Of a DNA stretch of 15,474 nucleotides, positions 7,315-15,474 are shown in pieces; the first letter of the stretch is position 1, and each line of letters starts with the position of its first letter. The notes under the pieces are model-generated. The model searched no databases and was not told where the DNA came from. It worked only from the letters and a program-made list of their open reading frames with translations. The position numbers were made by a program, and so were the translations under genes. This DNA comes from Rodentolepis nana (Eukaryota > Platyhelminthes > Cestoda > Cyclophyllidea > Hymenolepididae), in assembly GCA_900617975.1 (NCBI GenBank), contig UZAE01001061.1:1-15474 (forward strand), read 5' to 3'.

Positions 7315-7486
7315 TGCTGAAACATACGTTCTATGCAATGATTGCCATTGTGCTAGTTTTTAACATTCTGAAGTTAACAATTTCTCTTGGAATTGAATGT
7401 TAGGATTTGCCTCATTCAAATTGTTCAAGTATAGTGGCAACGCGATTTCGAAAATCAGAACCTATAATACAATATTCTATTTGAAC
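7315..7486 (+). pseudogene. Inverted relic of the signal-peptide exon
   Basis: The plus strand reads LLKHTFYAMIAIVLVF and onward, matching copy 1 exon 1 (MLKHTYKAMITILFVL) and, further on, its SNxxCSxIV and KSEPxI positions. In-frame stops are at 7401-7403 and 7482-7484. No following exons on this strand were found, so it is an isolated fragment. Confidence 0.65.
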
Positions 7487-7636
7487 AACGGCATTGGTTA
7501 ATAAATACAATGTTCTAGCGTTTTTTTGTTTTATTTTGCACTGCATCACATACGAACCATTTTATTCAACATAGCTCTTTATCCCAAATTTTAATAGCAA
7601 TTTCATTACACCAAACAAAACAGAACCAACTTTAGC

Positions 7637-7886
7637 ATTTCAAAGTATCTGGCGACACACCTAGACGAACACATTTATTTGAGAATGACACAACAATATG
7701 CATGAGTACGCAAGTTTACAAGTTAGCATACAACCTGTCTTCCAGTATGCGCTTAGTTCAAAATATGAACATAACCTAGAAAGTAGGGCATTGAAAAGTG
7801 AACGAAAATGTTAGTTACCATTCCAGCTGAAAGCTACTCGAATGTGCAAACCAGCTGATCCTCATCCGCGTTTTCAACAATGTTTC
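7637..7886 (-). pseudogene. Degraded copy 4 of exons 6 and 7
   Basis: The acceptor CTCTTAAG at 7887 leads into NIVENADEDQLVCTFE and a TAG at 7834-7836, aligned with the KNFTKTSGKDLLDVTLEY part of exon 6. Further on, the exon 7 acceptor (GTTCGTCTAG) and the following bases are recognisable at 7660. The intron next to it (about 7500-7640) aligns with 12530-12660. Divergence is much higher than in copies 2 and 3. Confidence 0.55.
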
Positions 7887-8005
7887 CTTAAGAGTCAAAA
7901 TCTTGTCTTCAGATTAGTTTGTAATGCACAATTTATGCGTTTGCGAATTCGCAGATCACAGTCAATCTCAGTTTGAATTCATTTGTGAATCACTGAATAA
8001 CTCAC

Positions 8006-8174
8006 CTGAGGATTTACATATGGACTACTTTTGATGATCCCAGATCTATCCAACTCGGCTGTCATAACAAAGTGCTTCCCATTATTAACCTCAGGCTTAG
8101 CGAACAAAAAGATATGGTTCAGAGAAGGATAGGAAATGTGTTTCATTCCACAACAATAAATGCTTCTAAATAGA
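8006..8174 (-). CDS. Clean exon of the 8006-9231 remnant
   Basis: The acceptor TTCCATATTCAG and donor CAG|GTGAGT bound 169 nt, phase 2 in and phase 0 out, compatible with the exon at 8740-8826. It encodes RSIYCCGMKHISYPSL, then FVMTAELDRSGIIKSSPYV. No family is recognised with confidence. Its phase-0 end does not fit the phase-1 exon relic downstream at 7886. Confidence 0.5.
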
Positions 8175-8739
8175 CTGAATATGGAACACTGCTGGTGAGC
8201 AAGGATGTAATCTCAATTAATGTCATTTGATAAGATGAGTTGTGAGCTTCTCATATTTAGTTAAATAGCAAAATTGTTAAAATTTATCATATTTCGGTGC
8301 ATCAACAAGTGAGAAATATACGATTATGCATGCCATTGTTAAAAACAACCTAATACATCAAGTTTCAAAAATACTTAAATGAAATATTTCAATCCATATG
8401 TTTTAAGATATTTCGACTGCCATTTAGAGTCAGTTAGAGTTTATTGCTACATAAAGCACCTTTCTACACAATTGCAAGGATCTTGCGTTAATTTTCGGTT
8501 CAATATTACACTTTCCTTGAGGCGAAATCGAAGTATTTAACTGTTTGGGTGAGCTTATATATAGAATGCCGTTATATTATATAAATTTAACATACACAAA
8601 TTGACATTATATTGCCAAGCGCAATATTCCAATTTTCGAAATATTAAAATTTTTTTGATTTATTTATTCAGCAATTCACTGAAGAACAAAATGTTACTAA
8701 TGATTTTTTTGCAAACACGCAGCATTGGTTTCCACTCAC

Positions 8740-8826
8740 ACTGGGATAATCAAACTGAACTGCAAATCGATTCGCCTTTCAATTACGATCCGCGGTCTTG
8801 AGCTAACATCATCACTCCCAAAGTAC
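8740..8826 (-). CDS. Clean exon of the 8006-9231 remnant
   Basis: The acceptor AACGTTACAG and donor GT|GTGAGT bound 87 nt, phase 2 at both ends. It encodes YFGSDDVSSRPRIVIERRID and ends in FSLIIP. It has no stops and is GC-richer than its flanks. Confidence 0.5.
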
Positions 8827-9231
8827 CTGTAACGTTGTGGTTCATAAATATAGATTGTAAGTAGGAAAATGTCCGTAATGGTCTGTCTAGTCAATGACAT
8901 ATATTTAGTTTGAAAATTTGGTATAATACTTAGATCATCTCGAAACTATATGCTATGACAAGCGCTGAAGAAGATGTTAGGTCGATTTCCCACATTTGAG
9001 TGTACTTCCGAAGACGAATTGTTTCGTCGAAGTAAACATTTGATCTATTGCAGTATACTTACCATATCTTGGTGGAATGGAAGCTTTTCAACTCGCTATA
9101 TTCTCAACTTAGTACAGTGTTCGTTTAAGAGGAAAAATAAATTGAAATTGTTTATAGTATGGAGTGACTTGAGTAGAGGTTCAGAAGCCGAATGCCACTA
9201 CTACACAGACAAGGGAAATCCACAATCTCAT

Positions 9232-10400
9232 TCGTGAACTGGATAAAAATCGATATTATAAAAAATGACATATTCGTGACAGCTTGCAAACACATTTTAC
9301 CGTCAATTTAAACCAATTATCAGTAACCTTAAAAATTCGATATCATTTGCCGCTTATAATTGTACGATTAATGGATTTTGAAAATTGCTGCACATATATT
9401 TATAAATAAATAAATAAATATATATATATATATAAGCATATGAAAAAATTCGATGCAATAAGCATTTATTTATTTTTAGAATTTCAGTTTTTCATTGCTG
9501 TTAAGAAAAGAACAGAACACAAAAATATTGTAGATTGTAATAGTTGATTTCATTGATCTGGTAATTCTAACTACATAATGGTAAGACTTAAAGTCTTTAG
9601 GAAACCTCACTGAAAGCATTGAAGTGGAATAATAGGATTACGCACTTGAATATCAGCAGGATGAAATTAAGATCAGCCTCATTATAATTCAAAGGTAGGA
9701 AATTTGTTTGTTCGAGTCCGTAGCTAAGGGAAGATAGACAATAAGGTCTCATTGAAATATCATTCCATATATATTGATTGCAATGAAGTATTACATTGAC
9801 TAAATTGAAATAGTTCATTAAGTAAAATCAAGGTTTATACAGAGCGAGGCACATAAACACAATTAAACATTAAAGTCAATCAAAATGAATGAGAAGCCTT
9901 TAGACTATAAACCGCTGCTAGTGATAACATATCCCACAAATACTGTATGTTGTATTCAGAAGATTTTTAAATTTTATATACATGAAGATACATTAGCGTT
10001 TTTATCATCAATTTTGAAATAGATTGTGAGTGTTCTCTATTTTTCTATGTGAAAACTGTGCTAAATAATCATTTCAAAGTTATTGAAATTGTGTTCGTTG
10101 TAGTGAATTTAATTTCAAAATAAATTTTCTTATTAATTTTCATTACCGTTAAGATTCATTGAAAAATTGTTTTCAGAATTTTCCATTTTAAAAATGCAAT
10201 GATCAATTCTGTGAAATTAGGGCATAAGAATTATAACGTTATGAGGAAAGCTTTTTCAACTTTAATTCAATTCATACCAGTAAAGTGATAAGCTCTACCC
10301 ACAAATGAACTCAAGGGGTCACAATGTCTATTTTATTTGCCAAATTTCAATAAAGAATGTGAAATAAAATTTTAGATGCTTTCTGCCTATTACAGAATAG
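9232..10400. other. AT-rich stretch without a supported gene
   Basis: It contains a TAAA/TA microsatellite at about 9400-9435. Short open frames, such as 9597-9818 on the minus strand and 9884-10021 on the plus strand, lack convincing splice context. Nothing else is supported. Confidence 0.4.
9400..9435. repeat. (TAAA)n/(TA)n microsatellite
   Basis: An AAATA run is followed by TA dinucleotides. Confidence 0.85.
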
Positions 10401-10402
10401 AA

Positions 10403-10941
10403 TTAAAATTAATTTTGTTTATTAACAAACCGTTTTATTCTGAATAGCATTAATTATGATTATAGAACAGTTAACCACTTGTCACTTTGCGAGCAGAGGT
10501 CTAATTTTCACAAGATATTGAATTCAAGTGAGCAATTCAAGCAGAACGAGATCTGGCATTTGAGCTGTATGATCTCAATTTTTGCTGGTCTTGGCTCTAT
10601 TTCGAACGTGCTATTAACTTGTCCTATTTGAAGAATTCTTATCCATGGTGAAATTAAAATACATTTGCATTTCCTTTGTTGAAATCTATATTAATACTGC
10701 AATAATTGGGAAAATCGTACTACCCCAACATTGGTAAAAGTTTTACAGATTAGCCTTGTTGAAATTGTGAATATCAAAGTGGTATGAATTCAAATTTGTT
10801 TCACAATTTATTTTTGCACAGTGCAATTCATTATCATTTAAATTTATTCAAAAAGTGAGTGCTTAAATTTGTTTTTGAAGACTGAAATATGTAATTCATT
10901 TTCAACTTTGCAATATTCATTGTAAAATCCATTGAAAGATT
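10403..10941. repeat. Right copy of duplicated 3' gene segment (pairs with 642-1180)
   Basis: The homology stops exactly where the LTR terminus TGTAGCGG begins at 10942. It includes the last exon (10844-10881) and the conserved open exon (10508-10623) on the minus strand. Confidence 0.9.
10508..10623 (-). CDS. Right copy of the possible alternative terminal exon
   Basis: Identical over its full length to 747-862, acceptor included. It belongs to the broken copy 2, so its frame may simply reflect recent sequence exchange with copy 1. Confidence 0.3.
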
Positions 10942-11556
10942 TGTAGCGGATTAGCTACCTCAATAACCTTGACTGTTCTCAGAAAGCTCTATAGCAGTTT
11001 CTTCCAACTCGAAAGTCCCCAGAAATTAACCAAGCTAAGACAAAGTTATAAGGGGAAAAGACTTTTAGCACGGAGCAAGTTTATTGCAAAATTGGGGTGT
11101 GCGATAGACTTACCTCCACGTGGGTAACGTATACTCATACGGCAAAAAAGTCTATTGATCGGCAGTTGACTTCTGACTTCAAACTACCATCACCCCCACT
11201 TTATGTCATATTTGACTTCTTCCACAGTACTCACCTCACCTTTTTTCTACCTTTGTGTCTGTCTTTTAAATCTTTGAAACACTCTTCTGCCCCCCCCCCC
11301 TCTAGATTTTTTTCGCTTTGATGTTCCTCTCCCTCTGTGAAGCCTGAAGTTAACTAAAGGGCAAATGATAACTATCATAAAGCCTGCCATTTGATATAAA
11401 TAAATAAAGTATTGGCCATTTAGTGTACACGCAGGAAGCTTAATCATGATCAGAATGGCGGATTGGGTTAAACAAACAGAGGTTAATGATTGGTCACTGT
11501 TTGTACGGTCGCACCTCCAAAACCTAGCGTGCAGGCATGCGATGACGTGTCCCACA
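10942..11556 (-). mobile_element. LTR of Ty3/gypsy-type element, long form (615 bp)
   Basis: Read on the minus strand it starts TGTGGGACACG and ends CCGCTACA, like the LTR at 222-507. It differs by about 330 bp of extra interior, which includes a poly-G run (plus-strand C run at 11290-11301) and the segment shared with 15283-15474. It sits as a 3' LTR, downstream of the Pol end at 11587. Confidence 0.8.
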
Positions 11557-11572
11557 ATACCCCCCCTCTAGA
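11557..11572 (-). other. Polypurine tract of the minus-strand element
   Basis: On the minus strand a TAGAGGGGGG run followed by GTAT lies directly before the LTR start. It matches the tract at 208-221. Confidence 0.65.
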
Positions 11573-11586
11573 GCGTTTGTAGGTAC

Positions 11587-11844
11587 CTAAAAGGAGAAAG
11601 AAGACGCTCGACATATCGAGTGTACATAGTCGGCCAGCCGGGAGGGGAAAGTAACTTTTCGGCCGTAGCGAGGGTTCAGGTTGAAGAGGGACAGAAGGGG
11701 AAACACAAGAGTCCTGAGTATCTTCGGGTGGAGATTGAGGTGGTGGTGAAGAGGAGATTGGTGCAGGGTCTGCAGTATAGGAGACTCCAGGTATGCCGGT
11801 TTCAGCCGGTCGATGCTTGCTGAGTCATTGATGCCGTTGCGGTC
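11587..11844 (-). CDS. Pol C-terminus of the minus-strand gypsy-type element (5'-truncated)
   Basis: The open frame ends at 11587-11589. It includes SIDRLKPAYLE, the well-known post-integrase motif of gypsy Pol, and then RYGRKVTFPSRLADYV as in 3-191. The element part starts abruptly at 11844, where it meets host sequence homologous to 1279 onward. The frame continues eight codons into that host micro-exon, giving a chimeric open frame. Everything upstream in the element (gag, protease, reverse transcriptase, most of integrase) is absent, so it cannot move by itself. Confidence 0.8.
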   Translation of the reverse strand, partial: DRNGINDSASIDRLKPAYLESPILQTLHQSPLHHHLNLHPKILRTLVFPLLSLFNLNPRYGRKVTFPSRLADYVHSICRASSFSF

Positions 11845-11869
11845 GAGAATATATATGCAATGGTGCAAC
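11845..11869 (-). pseudogene. Remnant of micro-exon 4 in copy 2
   Basis: Twenty-five of the 27 nt and the T-rich acceptor are kept. The last two bases and the donor are replaced by the retrotransposon fragment. Confidence 0.65.
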
Positions 11870-12102
11870 CTATTTTCAAAAAAGCAGATTAAGGAGGATG
11901 AGGTTGCATCTAATTAAGTACATCCAATTTACAAAAGTTACTGAATATTTCATTATATAAGACGAATTGGAGCAGAAATCCAATTGATAGGTTATCAATT
12001 AGTTAGATAAAATGAAGTATGTAGTTTTTCATTAAGGACAAGTAGAGAATCTAATTGAAATAAAACCTGCGTTGAAATCGACCAAGTCAAATTACGACTT
12101 AA

Positions 12103-12132
12103 TCTTGTTTGATGATGTTTTCTGTTCATTCT
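12103..12132 (-). pseudogene. Dead micro-exon 3 of copy 2
   Basis: Aligned with 1530-1559, it keeps the 30-nt length. The donor GT has become TT and the acceptor AG has become CG, so splicing is not expected. Confidence 0.6.
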
Positions 12133-13803
12133 CGGGAAAATTTCAAAGTTTTAAATTTATGACACAATCTAAATCACACTTTTATTGCAAATTGACTTTC
12201 CAAGATCAAAATAAATCTTTATCGAACAAATAAATTTCCGTTTACGCAATATTTTCAAAACATTTGACCATTAGTGTTCTTTAATTGTTAATAAGACAAT
12301 CTAAATGTGTTGTGTAAAATGACCCGAAATTAGGCTTTTTTTCTTATCAAATCACCAAGGCTTCTTGATGTACTTCAATGCTTTTGAATGTCATCGCCGA
12401 GTTTTGAAAATGTATTTTGTCCTCAAAAAATTCATATAATTTTATAAAATCAAGCTTTATAAAGCTCTAACAATTATTTACTACAAAGTTACCAATGGAA
12501 AGATAAGCATTATTACACTTGGTAAATGGCAACTGTCAATGAATGCAGTGTTCTAATATTTTTTTGTATTTTATGAAATATAGGATATATAAGCTCATAT
12601 AGAATCAAATAACAGATTGTCTTAAATTATAGTAGCAGTAATATTCCCCAAACAAATGTGATCTAACCTTTGGATTTCAATATATCAGGTAAAACACATT
12701 TTTTGGGAATGACAAATCAATATTTCCAGGCACACATATTCAAAAATTGACTTACCACCTTTCTCCCAATAGACACTAATTCCATCAACTGTCATAGGGT
12801 GGAATCAATAAAAGTGTGTGCTAGTTTCGTTTACTTCTCGGCGATATTCCACGGTGGTATCAAACTGATCATTCTTCAAGTTTTTGGCAAAGTTTTCTTA
12901 GGAAACAAAGTATTTTCTTTATATTAGTATGAATTAACAATATGACTCACTGCAATAATTTGCATTCAGAGTCCCGTCTAAAATCTCATCTGCCCATAGA
13001 CAAATCACATTTGAACCTTTCTGCAGGTACATCTTAATCGGAAGCAAGAATTAAAACATTTATTACAAAATTAAAATGACTTATTTCTAGCATAATTTAA
13101 ACCAGATATACGCATAAAAATAGCGATAAAATTCACTACTTGAATGTAAATATTTAACGATACATATTTTAAACTGAATTGATAATGAGCTCATTAATTT
13201 CTACACTCTTATTTTAATGAAGAGAATATTTAAATCAAAATGGCAATTCAAAATAATAGAATTTTAATGAAATCGTTTTCATTTAAAGAAAAATTAACGC
13301 ACAAAGCGATGGCGGTTTCTTCCTTTAGTGGAAATGTTAATTTTAACAGAGCTGTTTCCTTTCTCATACCTAACAAACGGAAATGACTCTTTTGGTATAA
13401 TGTATCCTACAAATAACCAACGAAAACCAATGTCACGGAAACTCACAACTTAGAAAGAACATTTCAATGCAGCATATCTAACCTGGTTTAACAGGTTTAA
13501 AATGACATTTCGAGACAAATTTGACGACACAATTGAATTCGGTTGTTAAAAGAACCAATTCTCCAAATCTTGTAACGTTATTGATTGTTACATTTAAATG
13601 ATCTATGTGAAAAAAATAGAAATTTGAAGTGATAAGGCCCCACAGCAATACATTACCATCATGCTTAATACACGGTACCCCAATCCCTTGGTCATTGGCA
13701 TAACAAATATCTTTTGTTATGTTAATTACTGAATGTATGCCATCCTCAGTGATATAGAAATTCAATATCTGAAAATCAATAAAATATTAATTGCATTGAA
13801 GTT

Positions 13804-13992
13804 CTACTTACTTGCGATTTGCTCACAGCAAATATTAGAGGTTCTGATTTCCCAGATGCATTTGACACAATTCTCGAACAAGTTGAATGTGGCAAATCCA
13901 TGCCATCTATCCCAAGAGAAACAGTTAACTGCAGGGAGATTAAAATGAATTGTAATCATTGCCATGTAAGTGCAATTCAACATTTTCCACAA
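13804..13992 (-). pseudogene. Frameshifted signal-peptide exon of copy 2
   Basis: It is about 90% like copy 1 exon 1 by eye, with donor CAA|GTAAGT kept at 13811. A 5-nt deletion after the MITI codons shifts the frame, so the ATG now leads to a TAG at 13804-13806. The original frame survives downstream (STCSRIV, SGKSEPLIFAV). Confidence 0.7.
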
Positions 13993-14042
13993 CTTTATAA
14001 TTATTTAATAAAATTTATTTATTATTTAATAATTATTTAATA
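13990..14042. repeat. AT-rich junction between copy 2 and copy 3
   Basis: Sequence equivalent to about 3950 of copy 1 gives way to sequence equivalent to about 2325, through a run of TTATTTAATAA-type repeats. Copy 3 therefore has no micro-exons or last exon of its own downstream of exon 7. Confidence 0.75.
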
Positions 14043-14271
14043 AATTTGACCATTGGAACGATCAATATTATTATACTTACAAAATATTAGGTATATATGA
14101 TTACGTTTCATATTATTATTTTAAAGCAAGATTTATAAAGTTCACTAAATTGTTTTATAAAATGGATTAATGGTAAGATCAATATTATAAAACTTGAACA
14201 ATAACATTGGTTACTGAATAGCGGGTTGTCTTTACTAATAAAAAGAGTAATATTGCTCCAAACAAAGTGAA

Positions 14272-15270
14272 CTAACTTTTGCATTCCTCAATATCGGGTG
14301 ACACACCTAAACGGAACACATATTTTTGATAATGAAAAATCAATTTTTGCAGGCACACATATTCAAAAATTGACCTACCACCTTTCTCCCAATAGACACT
14401 AATTCCGACATATGACGGCTCTTGATATAAATAAAAGTGTGTGCTAATTTCATTGCCTTCTCGGCTATATTCGAGTGTGACATCCAAAAGATCCTTTCCC
14501 GAGGTTTTGGTAAAGTTTTCTTATGAATCAAAGTATTGTCATCATATTAGTTGAAATTACCAAACTTAAAAAATTCAATACGACTCACTGCAATAACTTT
14601 CATGCCAACTGCCCTCTAAAATCCCTTTTCACCATGAACAAACCTTATTTCGATTTTCTTTCAAGTCAACCTTAATCGGTAACAAACAGTTTAGCATTTG
14701 TTAAAAAGTTAAAATGACTTGTTTCTAACATAATTTAATCCAGCTATGCACTTTTAAACGTTATACAATTCACTACCTGAATAAGCAAATCAAAATTTGA
14801 TTTTAAATTTTCTTAACTATGTTGTTAGTAAACTTATTGATTTCTACACTCTTTTTAATAAAGAAAACATATGAATAAAAATGACAAATCAAAGTAAGTT
14901 AAGTAACTATGAAATAGTTTTCATTGAAAAAATAAACTTACTATTTGTTTGTGGGTCCCTCCATTAATGGAAAAGTTAATTTTTACGGAGCTCTTTCCAT
15001 CCTCAAACCTAACAAAAGGATACGACGCTTTTGGTATGACACTTCCTGCAAATAATCAAAAATTCAATTTTAATAATTCTCTTAAATTTAAGAAATAATG
15101 AAAATAATGAATTCTTTGTAACTGTCGCATTACAATTCCGTATGCCTAACCTGGTTTAACAGTTTTAAATTCACATTTTGCGACAAATCGGGCGACACAA
15201 TAGAAACCAGCTGTTGAAAGAACCAATTCTTCGAATCTTGCAACGTCCTTGATTGTTATATTGATGTAAT
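14272..15270 (-). pseudogene. Micro-exon gene copy 3, truncated at both ends
   Basis: Exons at 15270-15151, 15045-14942, 14670-14589, 14519-14379 and 14306-14283 equal copy 1 exons 3 to 7 in length. Sequence identity with copy 1 is high. Exon 5 has a TGA at 14629-14631 right after its CSW. The donor after exon 7 is GC instead of GT. Exons 1 and 2 are replaced by LTR sequence from 15283 upward, and the 3' micro-exons are absent. Exons 3, 4 and 6 are open, so the loss is recent. Confidence 0.7.
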
Positions 15271-15282
15271 CTAAGTAGAAAA

Positions 15283-15474
15283 GGGGTGTGCGATAGACTT
15301 ATCTCCACGTGGTGCACCCTGGGCAGCGTATACTCATACGGCAAAAAAGTCTATTAACTGGCAGTTGACCTATGACTTCAAACTACCATCATCCCACTGT
15401 ATGTCATATTTGACTACTTTCACTGTACTCATCTCACCTTTTTTTCTACCTTCGTCTTTGAAACACTCTTCTAC
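15283..15474 (-). mobile_element. Partial gypsy-type LTR, continues beyond the window
   Basis: It matches 11093-11285 inside the long LTR, in the same orientation, with small differences, for example a 10-bp insertion near 15315 and the loss of a stretch near 15450. It begins abruptly at GGGGTGTGCGATAG, lacking the last 150 bp or so of the LTR. The boundary falls inside the small intron before copy 3 exon 3. Confidence 0.75.

Larger units (their letters stand above)
8006..9231 (-). pseudogene. Second secreted-protein gene, decayed at its 5' end
   Basis: An ATG at 9229-9231 starts MRLWISLVCVVVAFGF, a clear signal peptide, but TGA follows at 9181-9183. In the same frame, further stops are at 9109-9111 and 9088-9090, with coding-like residues between (TPYYKQFQFIFPL). 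A frame change near 9058 leads to YCNRSNVYFDETIRLRKYTQ and a stop at 8930-8932. Two clean exons follow, 8826-8740 and 8174-8006, joined in phase 2. The order signal peptide, Asn-rich Y/F stretch, then a strand such as RIDLQFSLIIP loosely recalls plexin-domain/CP391S-type egg proteins of flukes. That comparison is from memory and weak. Confidence 0.5.
10844..13992 (-). pseudogene. Micro-exon gene copy 2, multiply broken
   Basis: Exons equivalent to copy 1 are at 13812 and upward (signal), 13768-13657, 13602-13483, 13406-13303, 13032-12951, 12896-12756 and 10881-10844. Exons 2 to 6 keep exactly the copy 1 lengths. Lesions are: a 5-nt deletion just after the MITI of the signal peptide, shifting the frame; TGA at 12805-12807 in exon 6; loss of the exon 7 acceptor by deletion; both splice sites lost in micro-exon 3 (12103-12132); micro-exons 1/2 reduced to a stub near 12350; and a retrotransposon piece cutting micro-exon 4. 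A shorter product from an inner ATG without a signal peptide is conceivable but unlikely. Confidence 0.7.

Noticed and set aside
8974..9237. Plus-strand open frame of 87 codons
   Set aside because: It is antisense to the signal-peptide remnant, whose peptide and downstream exons are more protein-like.
9884..10021. Short plus-strand frame beginning MNEKPLDYKPLLV
   Set aside because: Only 45 codons with no splice or homology support. The start looks protein-like but the rest does not.
11097..11555. Open frames on both strands within the long LTR (11097-11321 plus, 11247-11555 minus)
   Set aside because: They lie inside an LTR, include the homopolymer run and have no protein-like character; LTRs are non-coding.
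11620..11823. Plus-strand open frame opposite the Pol end
   Set aside because: The other strand carries the recognisable DRLKP and PSRLADYV motifs, so this is an antisense shadow.
1..15474. Bacterial operon, CRISPR array, tRNA or rRNA
   Set aside because: No regularly spaced repeat-spacer pattern, no cloverleaf and no rRNA-like sequence were seen. Coding signals are split by GT-AG introns.

Overview
The window looks eukaryotic and most like a blood-fluke-type flatworm (schistosome or close relative). The DNA is AT-rich. It holds spliced genes with very small 5' introns (36 and 43 nt) that lengthen towards the 3' end, symmetric micro-exons of 24-30 nt, and Ty3/gypsy-type LTR retrotransposon pieces. 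No bacterial genes, RNA genes or CRISPR arrays were seen. The organism call is an inference; no species can be named from this sequence alone.

The main content is a family of related genes for a secreted, Asn-glycosylated, cysteine-bearing protein, mostly on the minus strand. Copy 1 (1083-3930) appears intact. Twelve exons can be joined in one open frame of 915 nt (304 residues): a signal-peptide exon, five ordinary exons, a 24-nt exon, three 30-nt micro-exons that each encode a version of the same ten-residue motif, a 27-nt micro-exon and a short last exon. Nearly all junctions are phase 1. This is the architecture of schistosome micro-exon genes (MEGs), but I do not recognise the protein.

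Copy 2 (10844-13992) keeps exon lengths and frames in the middle but is broken by a signal-peptide frameshift, a nonsense codon, lost micro-exon splice sites and a retrotransposon fragment that replaces the donor of the 27-nt micro-exon. Copy 3 (14272-15270) is close to copy 1. It begins immediately downstream of an LTR fragment that ends inside a tiny intron, and it carries one nonsense codon. Older relics lie between copies 1 and 2: an inverted 3' end (about 5220-5975, plus strand), an inverted signal-peptide exon (about 7315-7486, plus strand) and a degraded exon pair (7637-7886, minus strand).

A second, different secreted-protein gene remnant occupies 8006-9231 on the minus strand. It has a good signal peptide followed by stops and a frameshift, then two clean, phase-compatible exons. 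A coding-like block at 4669-5000 and a coding-like exon cut by an LTR at 508-609 remain unassigned.

Retrotransposon material is at 1-507 (plus strand: Pol C-terminus, purine tract, 286-bp LTR), 10942-11844 (minus strand: 615-bp LTR plus Pol C-terminus) and 15283-15474 (minus strand: LTR part). These pieces sit at or near the breaks in the gene copies, so the locus is best read as a rearranged, retrotransposon-punctuated gene array with one probably working member. Exon calls come from splice signals, reading frame and comparison between copies within the window; no transcript evidence was available.
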